Source of the DNA: Natronoglycomyces albus
GTDB lineage: Bacteria; Actinomycetota; Actinomycetes; Mycobacteriales; Micromonosporaceae
Assembly: GCF_016925535.1 (NCBI RefSeq)
Contig: NZ_CP070496.1
Span: 2,728,001 to 2,792,000 of the forward strand
Direction: 5' to 3'
DNA: 64,000 nt
The notes under the pieces are model-generated. The model was given only the letters and a program-made list of their open reading frames with translations. It had not been told where the DNA came from and did no database searches. The stretch's first letter is position 1; each line of letters begins with the position of its first letter. The translations under genes and the position numbers were made by a program. Below, one piece after another: positions 32,357-42,266 of the stretch.

Positions 32357-33259
32357 TCAGAACCCCAGGCGGCGCAATAGCTTCGGGTCCCGCTGCCACT
32401 CTTTTGCGACACGAACATGCAAATCCAGATAAACCCGCTGGTCGACCAGCTTGGCGATATCCTTGCGGGCCTTGGTGCCGACCCGTTTCAGACGCTCGCC
32501 CCGGCGGCCGATCACAATGGATTTTTGGCTGTTGCGCTCCACGAAGATCTCCGCGAAGATCCGCTTCCGTGGGCTACCGTCGACCTCTTCGTCCTCGATG
32601 TCTTCGATGACAACCGCGATCGAGTGAGGAAGCTCATCCTTAACGCCCTCTAGCGCCGCCTCGCGGATCATCTCCGCCATGAGAACTCGCTCGGGCTCTT
32701 CAGTGATCATTCCGTCCGGGTACAGCTGCGGGGACTCCGGCAAATGCCCTGACAAGACCTTCGTCACCGCGTCAATGTTCTCGCCGGTCGTAGCCGAGCA
32801 GGGAACAATGTCAGCGAACTCCCCCAGCTCCTGCACGGTCATCAGCTGACGTGCCAGCTCGTCCTTCGAGACCAAGTCAGCCTTGGTCACCACCGCGATG
32901 ACCTTCGCCCTCAAGTCGGTGATCTCGCGGGTGATGAAACGGTCGCCTGGGCCGACCTTTTCGTTAGCCGGAATACACAACCCGATCGCGTCAACCTCGG
33001 TCCACGTTTGGCGCACCAAATCGTTGAGCCGCTGCCCCAGCAGGGTGCGCGGCCGGTGCAGCCCAGGAGTGTCCACCAGGATCAACTGCGAGTTCTCCTG
33101 ATGCAGGATGCCACGAATCACATGCCGGGTCGTCTGCGGTCGGTTAGAGGTGATCGCGATCTTGGAGCCGATAATGGCATTGGTCAAAGTGGATTTTCCG
33201 GCATTGGGTCGTCCCACGAAGCAGGCAAAACCTGCCCTGTACGGCTCTGTGTCAGCCAC
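32357..33259 (-). CDS. era: GTPase Era
   Basis: 300 residues. Essential GTPase that binds the 3' end of 16S rRNA during 30S maturation. G1 GRPNAGKSTLTNA, G2 TTRHVIRG, G3 DTPGLHRP, G4 TKADL, then a KH domain at the C-terminus (IVIGRRGERLKRVGTKARKD). The GTG start shares its G with the TAG of the upstream deaminase-like gene, so translation is coupled. End of the phoH-ybeY-CNNM-deaminase-era run, the order known from M. tuberculosis. Confidence 0.96.
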   Translation of the reverse strand: MADTEPYRAGFACFVGRPNAGKSTLTNAIIGSKIAITSNRPQTTRHVIRGILHQENSQLILVDTPGLHRPRTLLGQRLNDLVRQTWTEVDAIGLCIPANEKVGPGDRFITREITDLRAKVIAVVTKADLVSKDELARQLMTVQELGEFADIVPCSATTGENIDAVTKVLSGHLPESPQLYPDGMITEEPERVLMAEMIREAALEGVKDELPHSIAVVIEDIEDEEVDGSPRKRIFAEIFVERNSQKSIVIGRRGERLKRVGTKARKDIAKLVDQRVYLDLHVRVAKEWQRDPKLLRRLGF

Positions 33260-33600
33260 TAAACTGCGGTTCCTATCTGAGTTATTTCTCGTTTGACGAC
33301 CGCGTAAACCGGGGCCGTCTTCGTCACATCGGCGACGGCGGCCACGCCCGCCTCGTCGGAGTCAGTACCGAACAGAACGGCGGCCTCCAGCTTGTCGGCC
33401 CCCGCAGCGGCGGCTTGCGCAACCGCCGCTTGCAGCGCGGTCAACCGCAAAGACGGAAGATCGACCGCGGCCGAGGCATAGGTGCGCCCCAGACCATCGC
33501 GTACCGCCGCCCCCACTGTCTGGTTGATGCGGGCGGCCGAGGAGCGGGCCAGAGTGAGGAGTTTGGAATCTTCGGCGGTCAATTCGTCCATATTAGGCAT
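33259..33600 (-). CDS. Cytidine deaminase-fold protein lacking catalytic residues
   Basis: 113 residues. Shape and placement match the small actinobacterial protein between the CNNM gene and era (Rv2365c), often annotated as cytidine deaminase. Active enzymes need a (C/H)AE and a PCxxC to bind zinc; here the first region reads SLRLTALQAAV and the chain has no Cys at all. It is therefore not an active deaminase and may have a structural or regulatory role. Strong GAGGAA precedes the ATG at 33600, which overlaps the stop of the CNNM gene. Confidence 0.85.
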   Translation of the reverse strand: MPNMDELTAEDSKLLTLARSSAARINQTVGAAVRDGLGRTYASAAVDLPSLRLTALQAAVAQAAAAGADKLEAAVLFGTDSDEAGVAAVADVTKTAPVYAVVKREITQIGTAV

Positions 33601-34888
33601 TTGCTTCCTCTTTCAAAGTCGAGGAGGGGCGCGGTAGGTCGGCAAGCTTGCGCACCAGCACTGTCTCGATGCGTCTGCGCCTGCCTGAGGCTCCCTCCGC
33701 GGTCAGTTCTAGGCCACCCAGAGCCGCCACATCGCCCTCGATCGGCACCTTTCCCAAATGATGGGCCAAGAGACCACCGACGGTGTCGACATCGACATCT
33801 CCTAGCTCCACGGCGAACTGTGCTTGTAGTTCCTCCACGGCTAGACGCGCGGTCACCCGCGCGGTACTGGCCTGCTCATCCAACCACTCGACGGGAGGGC
33901 GTTCGTCGTCGTACTCATCGGTGATCTCGCCGACGATCTCCTCCAAAATGTCCTCGATGGTGACCAGGCCAGCCGTACCTCCGTACTCGTCAACCACCAT
34001 GGCGATATGGATGCGCCGCGTCTGCATATCCCGCAACAAGTCGTCGACCGGCTTGGATTCGGGCACGAACGACACTTGCCGCATCACCTCCCGCACGGGA
34101 GGATTCCGCTCGCCAAGGTTGACCAAGTCCTTCAAATAGGCCACACCGCACACGTCGTCGAGATCATCACCCACGACCGGAATCCGCGAAAACCCCGAAC
34201 GCAGAGCCACTTTCGTCGCCTCGGCGGCACTGGCGTCGGCCTCGACCCACACCATTTCGGTGCGCGGCACCATCACACCACGCGCGACCGTGTCGCCCAG
34301 CGCGAAGACCGACTCGATCATGTTGCGCTCTTCGTGTTCGACCGCTCCGGAGCGCATACCGGCATCGACCAATTCCCGAATCTCGGTTTGCGAGGTGGCG
34401 AAGGGGCCTTCACGGAAACCGCGACCGGGAGTGAGCGCATTACCGATGGCGATCAAGAGGCGCGTCAACGGCCCCAGAGCCTTGCTGAGGAAGCGGACTG
34501 GACCGGCCGATGCCAACGCCACCGGGTAGGCGTGCTGGCGTCCAATGGTGCGGGGGCCCACGCCGATGACGACGAACGTGACCACCGACATGACGGCGAC
34601 AGTCAGCCCCAGGGAACCCCAACCAAACCCCCAGGCCTTAAAACAAGCCACGGCGACCATCGACACGGCCCCCACTTCGGAGGAAACGCGCAACAAAATC
34701 AGGAGGTTGACGTGGCGGGGCAGGTCCGCGCAGATGCGTTGCAGGGCGGCGGCTCCCCGCACCTTCTGTTCGGCGAGTTCGGAGCTGCGGGCCGGGGACA
34801 CCGCCCCAAGCGCGGAGTCGATCATGGCGGCCACGCCAGCGAAAAACACCAGGGAGGCCGCGAGGCCAAGGAGCGTGTAAGTGGTCAT
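33593..34888 (-). CDS. CNNM/CorC-type membrane protein with CBS pair (hemolysin family)
   Basis: 431 residues: DUF21 membrane domain with about four helices (1-145), a CBS pair (about 205-325, with MVPRTEMVWVEAD, SRIPVVGDDLDDVCGVAYLK and IHIAMVVDEYGGTAGLVTIE), and a CorC_HlyC domain at the end (about 345-420). Such proteins are linked to Mg2+ or other cation efflux. Starts five bases after the ybeY stop; ends overlapping the next gene by eight bases. Matches Rv2366c in context. Confidence 0.92.
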   Translation of the reverse strand: MTTYTLLGLAASLVFFAGVAAMIDSALGAVSPARSSELAEQKVRGAAALQRICADLPRHVNLLILLRVSSEVGAVSMVAVACFKAWGFGWGSLGLTVAVMSVVTFVVIGVGPRTIGRQHAYPVALASAGPVRFLSKALGPLTRLLIAIGNALTPGRGFREGPFATSQTEIRELVDAGMRSGAVEHEERNMIESVFALGDTVARGVMVPRTEMVWVEADASAAEATKVALRSGFSRIPVVGDDLDDVCGVAYLKDLVNLGERNPPVREVMRQVSFVPESKPVDDLLRDMQTRRIHIAMVVDEYGGTAGLVTIEDILEEIVGEITDEYDDERPPVEWLDEQASTARVTARLAVEELQAQFAVELGDVDVDTVGGLLAHHLGKVPIEGDVAALGGLELTAEGASGRRRRIETVLVRKLADLPRPSSTLKEEANA

Positions 34889-34893
34889 GTCAG

Positions 34894-35379
34894 TTACTTA
34901 CCTGCGGCGAGTCTCTGTTGTCGCCACGCTTCGAGCAAGCGGTTTTGCAGCCCGAACATCTCTTTGGCTTCGTCGGGCTCGGCATGGTCGTAGCCGAGAA
35001 TGTGCAGGACACCATGGACGGTGAGCATGTGCATTTCCTCGGCGGTGGAATGTCCCGCCTCGGCGGCTTGGGCTCGCGCGACGGCCGGGCACAGCACCAG
35101 GTCCCCCAGAATCGGGGTGGTGGGTTCCAGGCCATCCGGTCGCCCGGGAATGGCCTCATCCATGGGAAAGGACAGCACGTCGGTGGGCCCGTTGCCGCCC
35201 ATCCACCGGTGGTTGAGCTCGCTCATGTGGTCGGTGTCGACGATCAGGACGGCCAGCTCGGCGAGCGGGTTGATGTCCATCTCGTTGAGGGCGAACCGGG
35301 CGACGTCGACGATGCCGTTGTCATCGACATCGTCGGAGGTTTCATTGACTATCTCAATGGACAATGAGGTCTCTTTCAT
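34894..35379 (-). CDS. ybeY: Endoribonuclease YbeY (16S rRNA 3' processing)
   Basis: 161 residues. Zinc metalloprotein acting in 16S 3'-end maturation and rRNA quality control. The zinc motif H-x3-H-x5-H is in [12 protein letters not shown], followed by [13 protein letters not shown]. Upstream [15 protein letters not shown] is the family block. I use the ATG at 35379 ([15 protein letters not shown]); a TTG five codons later would give the shorter N-terminus seen in mycobacteria. It begins 11 bases after the phoH stop. Confidence 0.93.
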   Translation of the reverse strand: MKETSLSIEIVNETSDDVDDNGIVDVARFALNEMDINPLAELAVLIVDTDHMSELNHRWMGGNGPTDVLSFPMDEAIPGRPDGLEPTTPILGDLVLCPAVARAQAAEAGHSTAEEMHMLTVHGVLHILGYDHAEPDEAKEMFGLQNRLLEAWRQQRLAAGK

Positions 35380-35390
35380 CAGTGCGGGGG

Positions 35391-36416
35391 TTACCGCGGT
35401 CGCTTGCCACGAGCTCGGCGTTGCTGGCTGTGTTCCTTCACCGCGTCCCATTTGTCGTAAGCATTAACAATATCGCTAACGAGCTGGTGGCGCACTACGT
35501 CGGAGGCGGTGAGCGTGGCGAAGTACACGTCGTCGATTCCCTCGAGGATGTCGCGCACGATCCGCAAACCGGAGGTGGCTCCGCCAGGTAGGTCAACCTG
35601 GGTGACGTCACCGGTGACGACCATCCGGGTGCCGAAGCCAAGCCGGGTGAGGAACATCTTCATCTGTTCGGCCGTGGTGTTCTGCGCCTCGTCGAGAATG
35701 ACGAAGGCGTCGTTGAGGGTGCGACCTCGCATATAGGCCAGCGGCGCGACCTCGATCGTCCCCGCTTCCATGAGTTTGGGGATAGAGCCCTCGTCAAGCA
35801 TGTCGTATAGCGCGTCGTAGAGAGGTCGCAAATACGGGTCGATTTTTTCCGAGAGAGTTCCCGGCAAGAAGCCCAGTCGCTCGCCCGCCTCGACAGCGGG
35901 TCGGGTGAGGATGATCCGGTTGACTTCCTTGTTCTGCAACGCCTGCACGGCCTTGGCCATGGCCAGGTAAGTCTTTCCGGTTCCAGCGGGGCCGATTCCG
36001 AAGACGATCGTGTTGTTGTCGATCGCTTCGATGTACTGGCTTTGACCAATTGTCTTGGGACGGATCGAACGCCCGCGTTTGGAGATGATGCTGTGCGTCA
36101 GCACGTCGGCGGGACGCTGGTGCGGTGACTCGGTGAGCATATTTTCGGCCCGGCGCACCACATCGGGGTTAACCGGCTCCCCTTTTTCGACCAGAATAAT
36201 GAGTTCCTTGAGAAGACGTTCCAGGCTGGCAATTTGACCGTTGGCACCCTTGAGGGTGATGGTGTCCCCGCGTACATGTACGTCCACGCCTTGGGCATTG
36301 CGTTCCAAGTACCGGAGGTTTTCATCGGACGAGCCGAGCAAACCCAACATGGTCGTGGGGTCGGCTACGGTAATGGTCCGCAAAATTTGGTTGGCTACTG
36401 TCACACGGTCGGTCAT
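35391..36416 (-). CDS. phoH: PhoH-family ATPase
   Basis: 341 residues. The P-loop is [19 protein letters not shown] (Walker A) and Walker B is [33 protein letters not shown] and [13 protein letters not shown] are PhoH blocks. The N-terminus (about 40-110) is a KH-like region. PhoH-like proteins with a neighbouring YbeY are thought to work in RNA metabolism. Start chosen at ATG 36416 ([12 protein letters not shown]); an in-frame upstream start at 36479 lacks conservation. First gene of the run leading to era. Confidence 0.92.
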   Translation of the reverse strand: MTDRVTVANQILRTITVADPTTMLGLLGSSDENLRYLERNAQGVDVHVRGDTITLKGANGQIASLERLLKELIILVEKGEPVNPDVVRRAENMLTESPHQRPADVLTHSIISKRGRSIRPKTIGQSQYIEAIDNNTIVFGIGPAGTGKTYLAMAKAVQALQNKEVNRIILTRPAVEAGERLGFLPGTLSEKIDPYLRPLYDALYDMLDEGSIPKLMEAGTIEVAPLAYMRGRTLNDAFVILDEAQNTTAEQMKMFLTRLGFGTRMVVTGDVTQVDLPGGATSGLRIVRDILEGIDDVYFATLTASDVVRHQLVSDIVNAYDKWDAVKEHSQQRRARGKRPR

Positions 36417-36737
36417 ATGCTTCGCCCCAACGGGGCTGTTCGCCACCTGCCTTAGTCGAATCAGTGCTCCGCTGCCCACTCACCTCATGAGTCCGATAGT
36501 CGGGTGTCACTGCGTTGATCAGCGGTATTTCCCAACCGCTCTTGGTTTATCCATGATATCGCCGCGCGAGAGAATCGGGCAATCCATTACCCGATTTATG
36601 CCATTTCAGCCGGATTGAACACAAGTGAGGTGTGTCTCCGCCGCGAGTCCGGTCTCGCAGCGGCGCGGCGCTACGAGAGTCGGGGGCCAACGTCCGGATA
36701 GGGGCGTCGGGTCACCTTGATCGGACAGTCACGCACG
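36417..36737. other. Geneless stretch upstream of phoH
   Basis: About 320 bases between the HIT-protein stop and the phoH start. It should hold the promoter for the phoH-to-era run (TTTATCCATGATAT near 36545 is the AT-richest part), but I see no convincing hexamer pair. Confidence 0.35.
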
Positions 36738-37085
36738 TTAACCCCCCAGCATTGGCCCCAACGGTTTACCACCGAGAACGTGCACGTGAGCATGGTCGAT
36801 CTCTTGGCCCCCGTTGCGGCCGGTGTTCGCGATGAGGCGCCAACCGGTCTGGTCCAGGCCTTCTCCTGTGGCGACTTCGGATGCCACGGCGATCATTTCA
36901 CCGGCCAAAGAGGGGTCCGCGGCGGTGACTTCCGCCAAATTGGCATGGTGTTGGCGCGGAATGACTTGGATGTGAGTGGGGGCGGCGGGGGCGATGTCGT
37001 GAAAGGCGATCACGCGCTCAGTCGAACGAACGACCCGGGCGGGAATCTCCTCACCTACGATCTTGCAGAAGATGCAGTCACTCAT
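36738..37085 (-). CDS. HIT-family nucleotide-binding protein (HINT type)
   Basis: 115 residues. Hydrolyses purine nucleoside phosphoramidates and related adducts. The HIT triad is HAHVHVLGG at the C-terminus and CIFCKIVGEEIPARVV at the N-terminus has the two zinc cysteines typical of this subgroup. Lies between rsmE and phoH on the same strand; its ATG is 18 bases after the rsmE stop. Confidence 0.93.
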   Translation of the reverse strand: MSDCIFCKIVGEEIPARVVRSTERVIAFHDIAPAAPTHIQVIPRQHHANLAEVTAADPSLAGEMIAVASEVATGEGLDQTGWRLIANTGRNGGQEIDHAHVHVLGGKPLGPMLGG

Positions 37086-37103
37086 GTCTATAGATCGTAC
37101 CGG

Positions 37104-37829
37104 TTACCAGCGGCCTAGGCGGGACTGCAAAACCGATAGCGCGGCTGGGCCCGCAGTGGAGGTGCGCAAGACCGTCTGGCCCAGACGGATCGGCGCGCCA
37201 AACTGGGTAAAGGCGGCCAGCTCCTCTGGAGTCAGGGAGCCTTCGGGCCCAATGATGAGGATGATGTCGCCGTCACCAACCAGGGAGACCCCGGAGAGCG
37301 GCTCAGTGGCTTCCTCGTGGAGAAGGAGCACTTGGGTGGCTTCGCGCAGGCGTTGGACCAGTTGTTTGGTGGTGTGGACTTCAGCGATGGTCGGCAACGT
37401 GGCACGGCGGGCCTGTTTAGAGGCTTCGCGGGCGACATTGACCCACTTTTGGCGGGATTTTTCGCCCCGGGGTCCCTTCCATTGAGTGATGGAGCGGGCC
37501 GATTGCCACGGAATGATCTCGTCAACGCCGATCTCGGTCATCATTTGGGTGGCGCGCTCTCCCCGGTCTCCTTTGGGGAGAGCCTGGGCGACGATCAAGC
37601 GAGGGTTGGGGGCGGGAATTGTCCGCCGGTGGCTCAGGAGGAGGTCAAGCTCGCCCTTGCGGACTGCGGTGACCTCGGCGTCGGCTAGATGGCCACTGCC
37701 GTCGGAGAGCGTGAGCTTCTCGCCCACTCGCAGGCGTTGCACATCTGCGGCATGATGTCCCTCGGGGCCGTCCAAGGTGGCCTGGTCGGTCGCGGGAAGC
37801 GCCTTGATGAGGAAGACCGGTTCGCTCAC
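37104..37829 (-). CDS. rsmE: 16S rRNA m3U1498 methyltransferase
   Basis: 241 residues: N-terminal PUA-like domain (1-70) and a C-terminal SPOUT knot (about 75-240) with ALPKGDRGERATQMMTEIGV, LIIGPEGSLTPEELAAF and LRTSTAGPAALSVLQSRLG. Methylates U1498 in helix 44 of the 30S subunit. The GTG at 37829 has AAGGAG nine bases upstream; the open frame extends to 37883 without conservation. Followed by the HIT gene. Confidence 0.93.
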   Translation of the reverse strand: MSEPVFLIKALPATDQATLDGPEGHHAADVQRLRVGEKLTLSDGSGHLADAEVTAVRKGELDLLLSHRRTIPAPNPRLIVAQALPKGDRGERATQMMTEIGVDEIIPWQSARSITQWKGPRGEKSRQKWVNVAREASKQARRATLPTIAEVHTTKQLVQRLREATQVLLLHEEATEPLSGVSLVGDGDIILIIGPEGSLTPEELAAFTQFGAPIRLGQTVLRTSTAGPAALSVLQSRLGRW

Positions 37830-38376
37830 GTGTTGTTTCTCCTTGTACGTGCCGGGGCAGGCCTGCCCATGGTGTGGTCGCAACGGGGACTGTCGGTGCG
37901 ATCTTGCCAGGTTACTGAACAGATCGGCTTATCCGAAGTCACAGTGAGTCCTCCGCCAGCCTGGCGTCACCGCGGGAGGGTGGCGCGCGGATGGTCGGCG
38001 TTGGTTTGGCAAAGGCGAACCTCGAGGCTGACCGGCCGCGCCCTTTGGTGCCGTTAATTCACAGGCGATGACATCGGCCTTTGAGGCCACCTGTGAGCCC
38101 TTGCGGGGGCGCGGCGATAGAAATCTTCAGGCTGGCCCTCCCCGGTCGAGAAGGGATGAGACGGCGGTGCCCATCGATAAAGATCGGCACCGCGCCCACG
38201 TACGTCTTGGTATGCCAAGCAGGAGCCCACGAGGTAGGCTCCGAGCTCTTCCTGAGCCACCGCTGACCACGGTGAATGACGCCTGACCAGTCACGTCACG
38301 GCGCTCAGGTTGGATGGCCCCAAAGCCGCTGAATCGCATGGCCAGCGGCCAGCCATATTGCCCGGATGGTGAACCG
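37830..38376. other. Geneless stretch between dnaJ and rsmE
   Basis: 547 bases. A structured piece at 38056-38094 has TCACAGG/CCTGTGA outer arms and GGCCT/AGGCC inner arms. Small open frames (about 60-70 codons) look unlikely. It separates hrcA-dnaJ from rsmE and could hold a terminator and a new promoter. Confidence 0.4.
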
Positions 38377-39537
38377 TTACGAATGACCGTTAAACGCATC
38401 ACGCATCCGTGCGAAAAAACCCGAGCCCTGCTTAACCTCGACGATTTCCTCGTCACGGACTTTGGCGAGGCGCTTGAGCAGCTCTTCCTGTTCACCATCG
38501 ATCTTGGTGGGCGTACGTACCTCAAGTTTCACGTGCAAGTCCCCGCGAGCACCGCCACCGCGTAGCTTCGGGACGCCCTTGCCGCGCACCTTGATGACGG
38601 TTCCCGACTGGGTTCCTGGCGAGACTTCGATCTCGTCCTTTTCCCCGTCCAAACCCTCCAAGTCCAGCTTCGTGCCCAACGCGGCGGCCGTCATGGGGAT
38701 GCGGATCTTGCTGTACAGGTCCGAACCCTCCCGGGTAAAGACCTCATGTGGCTTCTCCCGCACCTCAACGTACAAGTCACCGGCTTCACCGCCACCGGGC
38801 CCAATTTCTCCTTCGCCGCCAAGACGAATGCGCATGCCGTCTTCGACCCCGGAGGGAACCTTGACAGTGATCTTCCGGCGCGACCGCACCCGGCCCTCGC
38901 CGCCACACTTGCCGCAGGGGCTCTTGATGATGCTTCCGTAACCGGAGCACGCCGAACAGGGACGCGCGGTGCGTACCTGGCCAAGGATCGTACGCTGCAC
39001 CACGTGCACTTCACCGGCCCCGCCACAGGTCGAGCACGACTCGGGCTTCTCATTGCCTTCGGCACCGTGCCCGTCGCATCCGTCACACAAGATCGCGGTG
39101 TCGACCGTAATCGGGGCTTCGGTCCCAAACGCGACTTCCTCCAACGACAGGTCCAGGCGCAACAGTGCGTCGTTGCCGGGCCGCTTGCGCGAACGCGGAC
39201 CGCGCCGCATTCCCGCGCCCATTCCCCCGCCTCCGAAGAAGGCGTCCATGATGTCTTCGAACCCCATGAACGGACCGCCCGCGCCAGGCCCACCGCCCGC
39301 ACCGGGCTGTGCGTACGGGTCGCCCCCGGCATCGACGATGGCCCGCTTTTGCGGGTCCATGAGCACCTCGAAGGCCGCGTTGATCTCCTTGAACTTGTCA
39401 GCCGAGTCAGGCGAGTCGTTCACGTCCGGGTGGAATTCGCGCGCCAGCTTCCGGTAAGCCTTTTTCAACTCATCGGCAGTGGCATTTTTTTCCACCCCGA
39501 GAATCCCGTAGTAGTCCTTAGCCACGTGTGTACTCAT
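38377..39537 (-). CDS. dnaJ: Chaperone protein DnaJ
   Basis: 386 residues. J domain (8-75) with FHPDVND, glycine-rich linker (about 75-115), four CxxCxGxG repeats binding two zincs ([32 protein letters not shown], about 150-225) and the C-terminal substrate-binding domains. Stimulates the DnaK ATPase. It follows hrcA after 19 bases and so falls under the CIRCE element upstream, matching the DnaJ2 of mycobacteria; dnaK-grpE are elsewhere. Confidence 0.95.
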   Translation of the reverse strand: MSTHVAKDYYGILGVEKNATADELKKAYRKLAREFHPDVNDSPDSADKFKEINAAFEVLMDPQKRAIVDAGGDPYAQPGAGGGPGAGGPFMGFEDIMDAFFGGGGMGAGMRRGPRSRKRPGNDALLRLDLSLEEVAFGTEAPITVDTAILCDGCDGHGAEGNEKPESCSTCGGAGEVHVVQRTILGQVRTARPCSACSGYGSIIKSPCGKCGGEGRVRSRRKITVKVPSGVEDGMRIRLGGEGEIGPGGGEAGDLYVEVREKPHEVFTREGSDLYSKIRIPMTAAALGTKLDLEGLDGEKDEIEVSPGTQSGTVIKVRGKGVPKLRGGGARGDLHVKLEVRTPTKIDGEQEELLKRLAKVRDEEIVEVKQGSGFFARMRDAFNGHS

Positions 39538-39556
39538 CAGTCTCTTCGTAGTGGGT

Positions 39557-40567
39557 TTACTGGTTTTGTTCCAAGATTTCGGATACGTAGCGGGCTACCG
39601 CTCGCACCGCAGCGATAGTACCCGGATAATCCATGCGGGTCGGTCCGACAACTCCCATATTCCCCACTGGGGTACCGGCCCCGTAGCCAGTGGCGACCAC
39701 GGAGGTGGCGTGGAAGTTGGCGTTTTCGTTCTCATCACCGATGCGAACTTGCAGCATTGCGGTGTGGTCGACGTGCCCTAGCAGTTGCATGAGCACGACT
39801 TCCTCCTCCAAAGCCTCCAGGATGGATCGCAGCCCGCCTTCGAAATCGGTGCGGGTGAGGTTGGCGGCCCCTGCCACAGCCAAACGTTCGTCTCGCCGTT
39901 CCACGAGTGTCTCCAACAACATGTTGGAGAGCGCTTCGACGGTCGTGCGCAACTCGGGGCGACATTCATCGGCCAGCGCGTATATGAGCGGCGGCGTCTC
40001 CGAGAGTGGTTGCCCGACGAGTTTTTCGTTGATGAGGCTGCGGATGGCGGTCACGTCGGCTTCAGAGGTGTCGGTGGGAAGTTCGACGTGACGTTGTTCG
40101 ACTCGCCCTGTGTCGGCAATCATGACGAGCATGAGCCGACGCGGGGACATGGACACCAACTCGAGGTGGCGTACCCGCGAGCGGGACAAGGACGGGTACT
40201 GCACGACGGCGACTTGGTGGGTGAGCTGGCTGAGCAGCCGCACGGTGCGCAAGACGACGTCGTCGAGGTCGATGGCTTCTCCGAGGAGCCGATGCACGGC
40301 GCGCCGTTCGGCGGCCGATAGCGGCTTGATCTTGCCGAGCCGGTCGACGAACAGTCGATAGCCCTTGTCGGTGGGAATACGTCCGGCTGAGGTGTGTGGC
40401 TGATGTATATAGCCCAGTTCTTCCAGGTAGGCCATATCGTTGCGCACCGTGGCCGCGGAGACGCTGAGCCGCTGGTTCTCCACGACAGTCTTTGAACCAA
40501 CGGGTTCATGGGTGGCGACGTAGCCCTCAACGATGGCGCGCAAAACTTCTAGCTTGCGGTCGTCCAT
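39557..40567 (-). CDS. hrcA: Heat-inducible transcription repressor HrcA
   Basis: 336 residues. Winged helix at 1-75 ([39 protein letters not shown]) then a GAF-like dimerisation domain. Binds CIRCE and is assisted by GroEL. A CIRCE element lies at 40681-40707, 114 bases upstream of its ATG, so it represses its own hrcA-dnaJ operon. Conserved blocks [18 protein letters not shown] and the C-terminal [19 protein letters not shown] support the call. Confidence 0.95.
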   Translation of the reverse strand: MDDRKLEVLRAIVEGYVATHEPVGSKTVVENQRLSVSAATVRNDMAYLEELGYIHQPHTSAGRIPTDKGYRLFVDRLGKIKPLSAAERRAVHRLLGEAIDLDDVVLRTVRLLSQLTHQVAVVQYPSLSRSRVRHLELVSMSPRRLMLVMIADTGRVEQRHVELPTDTSEADVTAIRSLINEKLVGQPLSETPPLIYALADECRPELRTTVEALSNMLLETLVERRDERLAVAGAANLTRTDFEGGLRSILEALEEEVVLMQLLGHVDHTAMLQVRIGDENENANFHATSVVATGYGAGTPVGNMGVVGPTRMDYPGTIAAVRAVARYVSEILEQNQ

Positions 40568-40680
40568 CGAGTCACTACCTTCCTGCTAGTTGTGCCTGTC
40601 CGGTTTAGGGGCGCGATCGAGACGTCCCCCGTTCGGCTTCGGCGAACACCGTGCTGAGCCCGGATCCGCATCACTTAATT

Positions 40681-40707
40681 TTGGCACTCAACGCCCTAGA
40701 GTGCCAA
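40681..40707. promoter_or_regulatory. CIRCE operator of hrcA-dnaJ
   Basis: TTGGCACTC-N9-GAGTGCCAA, arms 40681-40689 and 40699-40707. It differs from the consensus TTAGCACTC only at the third base of each arm, in a symmetrical way. Confidence 0.93.
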
Positions 40708-40709
40708 GT

Positions 40710-41915
40710 TTAGCCCGAGCCTGTGACTGACCCGGCGCCGAGGCATAACGCCTGGTCATCACCGGGGAACTGGAGCACTCCATCGTCGGAGACAGTGACG
40801 GCGTTCTCACCGAAGTCCGCAGGAGATAGCTCATTGACCTCGGCAAAGGTGCCCTGCTCGGCATCGAGCGTGGGGCGGCCGTCACCGGCCATGCGAGTGG
40901 GCACGATATGGCCGCCGACCACGTGGCCCGTGTCGGGGTCGATATCGACTTGCAGGATCGCGCCCAGCCCGAGAATGCCGGTCCCGTTGAGAACAGAGCC
41001 GCCAAAGTTGCCGATGCTGTAGGCGATGAGTCCGCCGTTGTACATCTCCATGCCCCGGATGACGTGAGGTCCGTGTCCGACCACGAGGTGGGCGCCGTTG
41101 TCGATACAGGTGCGGGCGAAGGCCACCGTGTTGCCACGGTCCTCTCCCAAGTACTCCTCGGTCCCCTCTGGGGTGCGGCGGGCGTCCACACCCTCGGCTC
41201 CGAGGTGAGCCGTCGCCACCACGATGTCGGCAACCTCGGAAGCCGCGCGGACCAGTGCGGCAACCGCGTCGAGATCGCGTACGTCGGTGAACATGTAGTA
41301 GGGGGCGAAACCGACCGTCGCGACGGTGACTCCCTCCACCTCGATCTGTGTGATCTGGCCTTGCATGCCGGTGAGTTTCATGCCCGCGTCTGCCACGGCC
41401 TGCTCGGTTTCGGCCGCGCCATCGGGGCCGGCGTCCCAAGCGTGATTGTTCGCGACATTGAGCACGTCGAAACCGGCATCGGCGAAGATGGCCGCGTATT
41501 CGGGAGGCATACGGAAGTACGAGCAGCTTCCTTCGCATTTGACCCAGTCGTCGCGCAAGGAAAGCGCGCCTTCGAGGTTGGCGATGACCACGTCGCCTTC
41601 TAGGTGGTCGACGACCTCGTCGAAGAAGTCGACTCCGCCATTGGCGGGGAGCTGGTCGGGTGCCGCCCCGAGCACGGTGTCACCGACGTGGGTTATGCGG
41701 ATGGTGGTGTCTTCGGGCTCTGGAGACGGTTCTGGGGAGGGGGGCATGGACTCGGCACCGCCCTCACCTCCCAGATCGGTGGGTTCCTCCTCTGAGGAGC
41801 AGGCAGCGACCACGGCCAGGGCGGGCACGGTGGTGAGCAGGCTGCGGCGGGCGAGACGTGCCCGTGGTGGCGAGGTGGGGGCGGGCAAAGCGGCATCTGG
41901 GTCCAGAGGTGACAT
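40710..41915 (-). CDS. CapA-family lipoprotein (poly-gamma-glutamate synthesis-like)
   Basis: 401 residues. N-terminal signal with RLARRSLLTTVPALAVVAAC, ending in a lipobox, so the body is anchored outside. After an acidic Pro-rich spacer (about 35-55) comes the PGA_cap calcineurin-like domain: ITHVGDTVLG, VIANLEGALS, NVANNHAWDAG, THLGAEGVDA-type region, VVGHGPHVIRGMEMYNGGLI and YSIGNFGG. Its target may be a cell-wall polymer; family members do not all make poly-gamma-glutamate. Start by GGAGG before ATG 41915. The stop is next to the CIRCE box of hrcA. Confidence 0.87.
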   Translation of the reverse strand: MSPLDPDAALPAPTSPPRARLARRSLLTTVPALAVVAACSSEEEPTDLGGEGGAESMPPSPEPSPEPEDTTIRITHVGDTVLGAAPDQLPANGGVDFFDEVVDHLEGDVVIANLEGALSLRDDWVKCEGSCSYFRMPPEYAAIFADAGFDVLNVANNHAWDAGPDGAAETEQAVADAGMKLTGMQGQITQIEVEGVTVATVGFAPYYMFTDVRDLDAVAALVRAASEVADIVVATAHLGAEGVDARRTPEGTEEYLGEDRGNTVAFARTCIDNGAHLVVGHGPHVIRGMEMYNGGLIAYSIGNFGGSVLNGTGILGLGAILQVDIDPDTGHVVGGHIVPTRMAGDGRPTLDAEQGTFAEVNELSPADFGENAVTVSDDGVLQFPGDDQALCLGAGSVTGSG

Positions 41916-42266
41916 GAGGTGGATTCCCTCCATGGGAAACGCGGTGCGCACTGGCACGTTCACGTTCGGGCGAACTGTGGAATTGGGCAAGACGCACAGA
42001 TAGGGATTACGTGCTTGTTTCGAGGTTTCTTTCCTGCTGTGGTGGCTCATGGTTGAGGGGAATGGCAATTTCTCGCTATTCCTAGGCTCACTTGCCGGCG
42101 TTATCGCACTTTGCGGACATCTGACCGCGGGTTCGCAAACGCTGGTCACTGCCGGTGCCCACCCACGCTGGTGGGGCATGGTTCGCACCGACTCCGGTTA
42201 GGGACCTCATCCCCGCCCTCCTCACCGCGGGCCACACCTAAGCCAGGCTTTAAGTATGAGGGTGTT
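41916..42266. other. Geneless stretch upstream of the CapA gene
   Basis: About 350 bases between the hemW stop and the CapA start. It should hold the CapA promoter. Frames extend in from CapA without conservation. No RNA gene seen. Confidence 0.35.

Noticed and set aside
38054-38266. Small ORFs on both strands between dnaJ and rsmE
   Set aside because: No ribosome sites, no recognisable motif, and both strands are equally open.
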